From positions 590,001-654,000 of the forward strand of contig NW_024735145.1 of NCBI RefSeq assembly GCF_018991925.1: 64,000 bases of DNA, given 5' to 3'. Source of the stretch: Homarus americanus (lineage: Eukaryota > Arthropoda > Malacostraca > Decapoda > Nephropidae). The position numbers and the translations under genes were made by a program. A model generated the notes under the pieces. The model worked only from the letters and a program-made list of their open reading frames with translations. It had not been told where the DNA came from and searched no databases. Shown piece by piece: positions 49,001 through 61,000 of the stretch. Each line of letters opens with the position of its first letter. The first letter of the stretch is position 1.

Positions 49001-52000
49001 TATGCAGTATATTCCTGTTTGAGGTTTAAATAGGAATGCTCTTGTTCAAACGCCGTCATATCCACTCCATCACGTATGCTGTCTGTTCATCGTTCTGTGT
49101 ATGCCCGTGAACAAGGTATGAAAGGTTTGGATGACATTGACGATAAGTGTCCTTGACTGACTTGTCAAGGTCCTGTGGCCAAATTATTGATTATATGGTG
49201 TAAGGGGAGCAGCTCTAATAGCTAACTGCACCTCCCAAACACCAGTATATTGTGACTTAGTACAAAAGAAATTTATATCTCAGTTCCTGTGAAGTTTGAT
49301 AAGAAAATTTGTACAATACTGGTATGTGTGTGTGTAGGTGCCACTTCATTATTTCTCCCCAGTAGCCAGATCATAGGTGGTGTAGTACAGAAGAATAACT
49401 GAAATCTTGTCTTTACTTTTATATCATAGCACATGCATTATTTTGTTTAAAAATGTGGTGTTAAAACTGATAGGAATAAGTAAATAAAAGCCTTGTAGTC
49501 AAAGTTTGATCACTCATTTCCTGCTGTGTTGAGAATTTTCCGAAGCTGTATCAAGCTTGTGTACAGCTTTGTACTGCACTGTGATCAGCTTGCTATATGT
49601 AACTGATTATCTTATAAGTTGCCTCGTGTTGGCTTTTGTTATCAGTATTGGGTACACATACTGTACTGTACAGTTGGGAAGGTGACCACAAGCTGTATAG
49701 GGACTTTTGCATCCTGTTCCTTCACTTCCTTTGAGGTTTCTGTAACCCTTAATACAGCCAAGAGTAAAGATAAATACATAACAGTACACTGTAGGTTCTT
49801 GTGAGTCAGATGCAACAAACCCAAGGTCACCTCGGGACTCGCTCTACCCCAGCACTGTATATACTGTACAGGAGCTCAGTTTGAGGCTTCAGTTTCCTAG
49901 ATGACAAGTTGATAAACTAGTCAAAACATGATGGTGATTCACTCGTGAAAATTCTTGCATACTTTATCCAGTGCTTCTGAAAGTTAATAAATGTAACAGA
50001 TATTGACTTCTCAAAATTTTCCTCTGTAGTTGTCAAAACACACAAAAAAATATATTGTACTTTACCTTTCCATCTATTATCCTTTCATTCACCATTGGTG
50101 GGGCCTTGATCAGTCAACTGCACTGTACACTTATCATGATTGCAAAGAAAATAATATTGCATATGTATATATAATTTTTATCTATTATTATTTTTTGGGG
50201 GGGGTAGACCAATACTTATAAATATCTGTACTGGTTTTGGCATCACATTGTGATTGGAAGACTTCCTGTAGAACACAGTATTGTGGTATAATCTCCCAAA
50301 CCATCAATTTTCCATGTTAAGGGAGTACAGTATCATAATTTGGTTTAAAGTCAAGTGGGCTTCAGTTCTATCAGATCCAAGCATAACCTAACTTGACCAT
50401 TAGGACTTGTATCCATTAGGACTCTCATTAGAAATGGAGACGAGTCATGAAGGTTAGGATAGGTTAGGTCAAGGGCTATTTAATCGTGCCTTTCTTAACC
50501 TGAAGTAGACGGCCGTGTCTTGTGAGTTTACGGTCAGTTTAATCAAGCTTTCTACGGTATTCTTGTGTCTGTTTCTTCATTATTATAATTATTAAACAAG
50601 TGGACATATGATTAGACATAACTTTCTTACGTGTTCGTAGTCTGACGCATACAATACTTATAAAATGAAGTTGTCATGTGTTACAGAAGGCTGTCATTTG
50701 AGGTTGTAATGCACACAGCAGCAGCTTTTCTATAGTAAAAGAATAATTAAACACAGATTATATGTTTTACAGAACAAAGCGGACATGAGAGAGAGAGGGG
50801 TTACTAAGCTAAGAGATAAGTTGCGAGTTTGAGTTACTAATGCTAAACACTGTATGTAGTTTCCTCGTCCTCAGACCCGGAAGTGCTTCGTCGACTGACT
50901 TCCAGTGTGTCTTGTGCACTGGACGAAGCTGCAGCTGCCTTGACGCGTATGCGCTCAGAGACGGTAGGCGGAGCAGCAGCGGCGGCGGCGGCGGCAGCAG
51001 CGGCGGCAGCAGCAGCAGCCACAGTGGGAGGAAGTAGCAGTAGTAGTAGCAGCAGCAGTAGCAGCAGCAGTAGCAGTAGTAGCACACCTGGGGACGGGCA
51101 ACGCACCTTGGTGGAGGCTTGCACGGACGGGGACGTACCTACGGTGCGCAGGCTACTAGACGAAGGGAGGTCTGTTCACGAGACCACCGAAGAGGGAGAG
51201 AGCTTACTGTCTCTTGCCTGCTCTGCTGGATACTACGAATTAGCCCAAGTGAGTCACTGCCTTGTGTGCCTCATGTTGGAAGGAAGGTCAGAGGTGTTAA
51301 CTGCAGTACATGTACAGTATTCAGAAAACTGTTCACTGAAAGTAAACCTCTGTGGAAGTTTTGTAAGATCATCGATTATTATTGATGTTAGTTACCACAT
51401 AACTGCCTTCAACCATTCTATAATATCTGCTTATCATAAAAGTTACAATTCCTCTGTCATGAAAGCAATAAAACATTGGAATAAAATTAATACAAGTACC
51501 TGTCCAGTATACTCGGCATCATATCAAGGTTGTGGAGGACACAATTTGGAAAACTAATAATTAAGACAGGGTGAAAATGTTGTCCTCATCCTATCATATA
51601 TGTCAGTCAGCACTTGACAATAACCAAGTACACTGTTGGGGAATAACATTTTAGTGCAGTACCATCCTGCTAAGGCAAAGTAGGAGGAGCTTGGCATCTG
51701 TCCAGCCACCCTGCATCATAGTAAAGGGTTTCAAGGCTGGATAAAAAAAAAATGGTAAGTGGTTTATGGGGAATGTTACAGCAGCAAGATTAAATGGATT
51801 ACAGCTAAATAAGAGTGTGTTGTGTTTGCTTTTAGCTCTGGTCACTTTATGAGCAGTGTACAGTATAGCATTTTGATAATTTGTCAGCCACATCTCCCTA
51901 TAACAGTTTAAAGTTTGTGTAGTTATTTTCTCCAACAGGGACGTGAGTATGACTGATACTAAATATAGATTCATGTTTATCTCTTGTTCCAGGTGTTTCA

Positions 52001-55000
52001 TTAGAGGGTAGAATGTTCATTTTATGTATACTGTACACTCGCTTCAAATGGTATCATTATGGAGGGGTCTTTTGAATTTTGAAATGAACACCGTGACGTC
52101 TGTTATCTCGGTAGCGTTATCAAAATCTATCGTCTCAAACAAATTCGTAAAGATGCATGAAATCACTCATTGCCAAGAGGTTATGTTTTCCCTTGAGGTT
52201 CCGGGATAACACCAAAGAATTGAACAATAGAGTTGGGGGAGTCTCGGTACCTGACCCTTCCTTGTGCTGTTGGGAAATGTCCTGTTGAGGGAGGGGGGTC
52301 CTTGGGTTATTAATAGTGTAGTACCATTGCCTCCTACTATAACACAAGCTGGTTGTTGGGTTCTCTGGGGCCAGTCACCCATTTTAGTTTGTATATTTCA
52401 TGAGAAATTTTTTTTTTTAAACAATTTACTGTACTGTACGGGTATATCAACACTGGGGGTGAGAAAGAAAGATGAGATTTCCATAAGTAACTCGATATTA
52501 CAGATGTTTGTTGTGACTAGTTGTGTTATAGACTTAAAGTTCTGTAGTCATTGGGGTTATTGTGTAGTTCTGGGGTTATGTTAAGTAGTACTGTATTTAG
52601 GTCTTGTATTGCAGTCTTTGGTTGTATTATTCTGGATTTAGTTTGGGTCAGCTTAGGTTATGGTGTGATTTTTTCCTTTTTTCCTCCGCTCACTCTCCCA
52701 ATTTGCTGAAGTATTTATTATTCCTTGTATTTATTGGTTTATTGTCTTACAGGTTCTCCTTGCCATGCGTGCCAATGTGGAAGACCGGGGCATCAAGGGG
52801 GACTGTACCCCTTTGATGGAGGGAGCTTCTGCTGGTCATGTTGAGATTGTTAAGCTCCTGATCGCCCACAACGCTGATGTAAACGCCCAGTCCTCCTCAG
52901 GCAACACACCTCTTATGTATGCCTGTGCTGGTGGTCATACTGATGTAGTGAAGGTAAGAGCCTGTGTGTGTGTGTGTGTGTCAGAAGAGATTGGATTGAA
53001 AGTTGGTAATAAAATGTAAATGGTCCTGCAGTGTATAAAAGGCTCATAAAGTAAGGGAAGATCTTTTAGTTTGGTCAAGTGGAGGAATGAGTCTTATGAG
53101 GGATGGGAGAAGAGGTTGGGGTGAGGCAGGCTCAAGTCATGTCATTGTGGCTGATTGGTAGTCTGGCAGAAGAGGTTGACAGATCTCATATTATGCTGGA
53201 ATTACAAGAGCTTAGAATGAGACTGAGGAGAGAGAAAGCTTGGGATGCTGATTTGTTTGATGACTGTGAATGGGACAGACATGTACATTTAATAAGAGTG
53301 TAAAATTATACACAGTTCTGACATTTTTGTATGCAGTATATACTGTATTTACAATGATAATTTCCTTCGTGTAGGTCTTGCTGCATCACGGTGCAAACGT
53401 AGAAGACCACAATGAGAATGGTCATACCCCCTTGATGGAAGCTGCATCTGCTGGCCATGTGGAAGTTGCCAAGGTACGTGTTGGGATGGAGTTTCTTTCT
53501 GTAGCCTTTACTTTGGGAAGAATGACGGCAAGTTAACTCAAGTGGGTGGGTACATCAATGATAACAGGGTGTTGCTGAAACTAAATCTTGTGTGCCATGT
53601 TTCACCGGTTTTATTCTAGGATACCAATCACTTGTCAAGAAGGGTTAGCGTAGTCTCCTAGCATCACCTCGTTAGGAAGGGTCAATGTAGTCTTGGAACT
53701 TTACTTAAGGATTGGTAATGTTATTGCACACCATAGTCATTACCACCCTACCAAACCTGCCTAGTCTTGGGTAGGAACCCAGGTGGTACAACAGATAGGC
53801 CCCAGCACTAATAGTCCCCAGGCTAACCTAACCTATCACATCCATTAACATTTGATATCCATAAGTATGAACATGGTAAGATTGGGCCTCAGTCTCAGTG
53901 CTAAGGTTAATCCTAGGGCCAGTGGGACCTTCCAACCCGTCACCTTAAACTTACTTCGTGTCTCGGGTTTCTTGAGATACATCTCTCTGGTGGAACTGGT
54001 TGATGGTGAAAGTTAACTTATATTGCAAATGACTATTATTAAAATACTTAATGTTTATTTCAGATACTATTGGATAAAGGTGCAGGAATCAACACCCATA
54101 GCAATGAGTTTAAGGAGTCTGCATTGACTTTAGCATGTTATAAGGGACACCTAGAGATGGTCAAGTTCTTGCTGGATGCAGGAGCTGACCAAGAGCATAA
54201 AACCGATGAGATGCACACAGCCCTTATGGAAGCCAGCATGGACGGACATGTAGAGGTGGCACGCCTTCTGCTTGACTCAGGTGCCCAGGTAAGAAAGTTT
54301 AATTTATACGTTTGGAAATGAAAGTCTGTCAAAGATGTCATTTTAACAATGTATGTGAAAATTTTATACTTAGTTTTTTTTATTAGTATTTCCCTACACC
54401 CTATATCATAGTTAAGGGATATTGAAATTGGATCTGTAAGAACATAATTTTTGGAGCATAGCTCAAAATGGTGTCTGTTCTCATTGTTGAAGTTGGTATA
54501 TAATTTAATTTGATATTGACAAAATACCTTTTGCTGTGTAGAATATTAAAGTAATCATTGTTATGTCTATTGGTGGAGATAAAGGTGACTATGTTCTTGT
54601 GTTGTTTTAGGTGAACATGCCTGCTGACAGCTTCGAATCACCCCTGACCCTGGCTGCTTGTGGTGGCCACACTGACCTTGCACTCCTGCTCCTAGAGCGA
54701 GGAGCGAACATCGAAGAGGTTAATGATGAGGGATACACCCCTCTGATGGAGGCTGCCAGGGAAGGGCATGAAGAGATGGTCACACTGCTGTTGGCTCATG
54801 GTAAGTCATATGCTGTGTTTGTTGCTCCTCGTACCCATGATCTATCACTGGTTAAATTCTGGTGTCTCTTTTTGGTGTATATCTTGTGCTCTTCCTCAAC
54901 TTACGTTGCTGGACCTATGTTCCTCTTGATTTTGGCCACCTTGAAAAGTTTACACTATTAAGGTGAGAAATTAATGAGAAAGGCAGTGTAAACGGACTAA

Positions 55001-58000
55001 GTAATTTGACGACTCGTTACCATCTCAGGTGCAGACATCAATGCACAGACGGAAGAGACCCAAGAGACCGCTTTGACTCTGGCATGTTGCGGAGGCTTTC
55101 GAGATGTTGCTGACCTCCTCATCAAGGCCGGTGCCGACCTGGAGCTTGGGGCTTCAACACCACTCATGGAGGCGGCTCAGGAGGGTCACAGAGACCTGGT
55201 CGAGTAAGTTCTTCTCTTTGTTGGATCACGTGATGGTGTACCTCTGCTGTTTGTATCTTATCTTCAGGGCTCAATATTGAAAAAAAAAATTGTATGGTCA
55301 GTAGCAACAAAATTTAAATATATTTGGAACCAAGTCAACTTTTCAAGGACGAGAATTATTGTGTGTGCTAGTGATGTATGAAAGATGGTATTTATTCATT
55401 AAATATTTAGATACTAGCAGTGGAGGGCAAATTTTAATAGTAGTCAGTTGGTGACTTAACAAACCGAAATTGGTGACACAAGCTAATACTCGGAGGCAGT
55501 CCACAGGTTACAAAATGTAGCTCTGGGTCTTGTGTTTTATCTTCTCAAGCCTTCTCTAAGCTGTTACATAATGATTCAAACTATTTCCAGGTACCTTATT
55601 GATGCCAGTGCTAACGTCAATGCCCAGACATCAACAGGGGACACAGCCCTCACTTATGCTTGTGAGAATGGACATACTGATGTAGCTGACCTTTTGCTGC
55701 AAGCTGGAGCTAACCTGGTAAGTTGTGTTGCTGCCTTGTTAATGAGAAATTACAGGTTTATCTACACCACACATCTCACTGACCCACATTGTAGAAGATA
55801 AGGAAATGGGTTCTGCCCATGTATCCTAGTGTAGTGAGTTTCATTTCCAGATATGAATTTAAAATATGGATAAAATATAAGTAAATGTGTGTGTAGCTAT
55901 GCAATTAACCCAGTGGTATCGTAGAGAGATGTCTGTTGCCCAAAACTAATGTACAGTATATACTTCAGTTTCATAATTATTTCCGTGTTGGAGGATGTAT
56001 GTGGATGACTTCTTATTGTGGCATCTATAAAGTGTAATAGATGAATGGGTTTTTGATTATGTTTTGTGTTTATTAATTTCAGGAGCATGAGAGTGAAGGC
56101 GGCCGCACACCTCTTATGAAGGCTTGTCGGGCGGGCCACCTGTGCACGGTACAGTTCCTCATTGTGAAGGGCGGGGATGTGAACAAAACCACTACCAATA
56201 ACGACCACACGCCACTCTCCTTAGCCTGTGCTGGTGGTCACGTTCCTGTGGTGGAATTGCTCTTAGTTCATGGGGCCGACCCTCATCACAAGCTCAAGGT
56301 AAGATGAGATTTAACTGCATATATATTTCAGGGCTTTCAAGATCACTGGGTCCCTTCTCCCCTCTTCATTACTTTTACCTACTCAAATTTCTCTTGATAC
56401 TAAGTGAAATACCATTTTTGTTCAGTTACTTTGTATTTTTAATAACTACATTTTGAGGTAAAACCTTTTCAATGCCCAGGTACTTCATTCTTGGACATAA
56501 GTTTTCTTTGCACTTACTTAAATATTGAGTTTTTTATGATGATTTTGTTCTTGTAATCTATATTTCTGTGTAAATATTGTAAGAAATATTAAGTTTGTGA
56601 GAGATGCTATATTGGATATGTTTCACCGTGTTTGGGCTAAGGACGCCATCACCAATATATTCACATGTTTCTCCCCCTCCCCCAGGACAACTCCACCATG
56701 CTGATGGAGGCCAGCCGTGGCGGCCACACAAAGGTGGTGCAGCTCCTCATAGATTTTCCCAGTTCTATCTCCCATCTCCTGCCTGTGGTTGCCCCACCTC
56801 ATCCCAGCGTGACAGGCGGGGGCAGCACGGGAGCAACGGGGGAGCTGAGCAGCGGGCCATTACTGGAAGGGGATCCCCACCACCTCACCATGGGCCTCAC
56901 GGTGGTCCCTGGCTCAGATCCTCAGGCTCCTCTAGTGCTCAATGCAAATCAACCCCAATTTAATGATATTGGTAAGTGTGGCTATTGTGATGATATTGGC
57001 AAGTGTCTATTTTGTTTTAAGTATGTAAGTATAGTCATACTAATAAAATGGAAAGCAATAAATTGTTAAGAAAAGTAAAAGCTGTGATTTGAAGGGAAAT
57101 ATTTGTGTGTATCTTTTAATGCATTCCTTTATTACAAAACAGCTCGAGATGGAGGACTACCTGGAGGTTCTACCACAGTCACTGGTACTCAAGCGTACGT
57201 GACTAAGGTGAACCGCAGCAAGACCAACCGTAAGCCTGCCACCACCACCTCTGTGTTACCTACGCCTGGCCTTACTCCTCCCTCTACTGCTGCTACCACT
57301 GGCGAGAAGACCAGCACCACCACTGAGGCTCAAACTGTGAGTAAACCGATTTCTCTGTGTTGTAACTGTTATGGAGTTATTAGGGCAGTGAAGTTTATAA
57401 GAATCTTTAACTTGTATATACAGTACTTAATTATTAGCGTATGCAATAAACCTTTTGATGAAAATGGTAGATTTCTTATACTAATGTAATGTTTTCAGGC
57501 AAAAACTACTACTGCCAACAATGTGACCAATAGTGATTATGTTCTTCTGACTCCAACCTCTCCAACTTCGCCACCACCTGCAAACCAGGATGAGGCTAGT
57601 GCAAAGTTGCGACCTTGTGATCGTCTTGACCAGTATGTAGACAACCTGGTTAGGAAGGCTGAGCAGCCACACCAAAACCGTGAAGAACAGATCCTACAGA
57701 AGCAGCAAATTCTAGAAGAGTTGCAGAGGGTGGAGAGAGAATTGCAGGGGAAAGTAATCCCCTACAGTAGCAATTATGAAACCCCTCGAAGCAGCAGCAG
57801 CAGCTGCAGCAGCACTGGCATTACCACAAGCAGTAACAGTTCTGTCGTGGGCACGATCTGTAGTAACAGTGGGGCATCCATCACAACACTGGCCAGCAGC
57901 AGTACCAGTAACAACACCACTAGTGGCATCAATGCAGGAAGCACCTCCCTGGCAGCTCCTCTTGTTTATCCCCCATCATCCCTGCATAACCATGTACCCA

Positions 58001-61000
58001 TTGCTACTCATACTGTGGAAACTCAGACAGGCTTCCTTCCAGGCACTGGATGGGCAAGTTTACCTCCAGGTGTAGTCATGTCAGAATTACCCCCAGTAGT
58101 GTCTCTTTATGGTGGAGCGGCCTCTGCGGCGCAGTTGCCAATTTCTCTACCGGCTGAGGGAGCACAAGTACCTTCGTCGATGTTTCCCGGGGGAACGTGC
58201 CCACAAGAAACGGCTGGCTATTCTGCTTCATCTGTGTATCACACTCCAGCCTCACCACCTTCTCTTCCAACACACAATATTTCCTCTTCTGGACCAGCGA
58301 CTGGAAATGTTCCTGTCTCAGAAAGACCCAAAATGATACCTTCTAAGAAAGCTGACAAAAAGAAGCTTCAACTCCAACAGCAGCAGCAGAAGCAGCAACC
58401 AGTTACACAGCAGCAGATGATGGTTCAGCGCAACCAGGCTGTACAGCAACTACAGCTACAACCAGTGCAGCTGAGTCACGGGGTTGACGGTTCATATAGT
58501 TGTCCAGCTAGTGGCTTAAGTACTCAACCATTGCTTGTTCCAGGTGGGACTGTTACCTCCCTACCTCCTCCACCACCTCCAGGTGTGTTGCATCCTTCTA
58601 GTGGAGCAACACAATGCCTACCACCACCTCCACCTCCTCTTCCTCCTCCCCTTCTTGTTGAAACGACTCACGAGCAGAGCTGCCAGAATAACAAGACAGA
58701 TGCCTCCGTACCAAGAGGAAAAATGGATAAGAAGCGAAGCGTTCCCTCAGAATGTGATTGTCCAGGACTTTTACCTAACGAAGAAGTTGCCAGTAGTGGG
58801 GCTGGCTTAACCAAATTAGAGAATGATAGTGCGGGCCGTGATGGTGATAGCGGGGCAGAAATTGTTCCTTTAACATCTTTAGGCGCTCCACTGCAACTGT
58901 CAACGGGGTTGGGGCCGGCCCCGGGCACAGGTCTGCAGTTCGTTCCCACTACTCTTGTATCCTCCCCTCACTTGCAATTTGCACCCTTCCAAGTTGGCAC
59001 AGGGTCTCTGCAATATGGTCACTTGTCTGCCTTGGGGATGGGACCGGCAGTGGCCAACCAGCCAGTCACCAGTCAAACTGCTGCTGCAGCAGCAGTAGCA
59101 GCACAACAGCTGCAAGTAATAGGTTCCTCTGCAAGCAACAGTAGTATTACTAACAATACAAGTGCAAGTGGCCCTGTTGGGGTAGGAGTTCCTCATTCTA
59201 GCAAGTCTCAAGTGAAGAAATTTTTGCTACACTCACCACAGCTTGGAGTAAATGCTGGTGAGAATGGAGGTCAGCAGCGGGGACCGCCTCTTGGACCACT
59301 CCTGCATGCCAGTGCCGGAACACTTCCCACAGGACAGCAGGTTTCCCACCCGGCTTCTATCAGTCAACCATCCAACAAGAAAAGTAAGAAGCAGGTTCGG
59401 GCCAGTGTAAACAAGCAAGAGCGAGATGGTCATTACAGCCTTCCTGTCAGTGCAGATGGAACGATTGTGCAGGAAGCTACTTCGCACCACCAGTCTGTTG
59501 CTGCGGGCCTACCTCTTGATCCAGCAGCCCAGGGTGTTGTGTATGCTAATACCCACACCATGGCCCACTTCCCTGCAACCATGGCAGCACCCTCTGGTAC
59601 TCTTCCTCTAACCAATGGACCTGTAACAACCTTTGGGCAAGGTCTACAAGTTAATGAGTCAGGGTTAATGGTTGCTACCCCAGCAGCTCCAGCCAAGATA
59701 CTCAATGACCAATTACCTGACATGATCACCACGCCTGCTGCTCAGGTAACGTTGGCCTACTAATTTTTTCTTGTCTTGGTGAGTAGGAACTTAATATGAA
59801 TTTGTTTGTGTTAATATAGGTTTCAATATTTAATAAAGGATAATTTTAAACCAAAGAAAAAGGTTTTGGTCATCATTGGACAATTGAAGTCCTCTGTAAC
59901 AGTACTTTTGTGGTGCAACTTGTAGATTTGTTGAAATGCAGAGTTAAATTATTACCGAATCCAGAGTTTGTGTGTGCTTACTTTATAGGTGGGTGGCGGT
60001 CAACTAGGAGTAGGAGGAGTGCCCGTATCTGTGGGAGTTCCATATATGAGTAGCGACGGCAGCGTTCCATACAACGGGTCAACGGGCATTGGTCCCGGAG
60101 TTTGCCATTATCCAGCTGCAATACCTTCCCATCTGGTTGATGTAGACATCGAGACAGATTCCAATCACGACACAGCCCTCACGTTGGCGTGTGCTGGTGG
60201 CCATGAGGAGTTGGTGCAGCTTTTACTTACTCGAGGTGCCAACATTGGTAAGACCTCAACTGCATAGTACTGTACTCTGTTGTCAGTGTATTTAATGTGT
60301 ATGTAAAGAAAATGGTAATAACATTCTACAATAATTCTCCATGATAAGATTTGGGTTAAAAAAAATTATTATATAAAGGGTCTAAGAATAGGAGTTTGTA
60401 ATATCCAACAGTTCTTAAATTTGATGTTCATCTGATTTTACAGAACACAGAGACAAGAAGGGATTCACCCCACTGATTCTAGCAGCTACAGCGGGACATG
60501 CCAAGGTAGTGGAGACCTTGCTCAATACAGGTGCACATATTGAGGCCCAGTCCGAGCGCACCAAGGACACGCCTCTCTCTCTTGCTTGCTCAGGAGGCAG
60601 ATATGAGGTCAGTAACCACTTGTTAAATGCACTTTGTTAACTTTGTAAAAACTGATTAATAAATTCCCTAGACATTATTGATTTATGGTAATTCTAAATC
60701 AGTAAAAACTGTGAATAATTGTATTTTTGAGGAAGATGCTTAGGACAAAGTTTTCTTATTAACAATGTTTGTTATATATTATGCTGTACGTAATTGTGTT
60801 CAGTGGATTTGGTGGATCAAGTTAAAAACATCACTCTCTCTCTCTCTCTCTCTCTGTACAGGTGGTAGAGATTCTGCTGCAGCGAGGTGCCAATAAGGAA
60901 CACAGAAATGTATCGGACTACACTCCTCTTTCTCTGGCCGCATCTGGGGGCTTTGTCAACATCATTAAGCTCCTCCTTGACAATGGTGCAGAGATCAACT

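Noticed and set aside
50883..51557. Open frame continuing past 51248
   Set aside because: The ankyrin repeat breaks off at a GTGAGT donor and resumes correctly at 52753; the extension is intron.
57523..59763. Single-exon gene of 746 codons
   Set aside because: It is the body of mask exon 13: an acceptor at 57498 and a donor at 59745 join it in frame to neighbouring exons.
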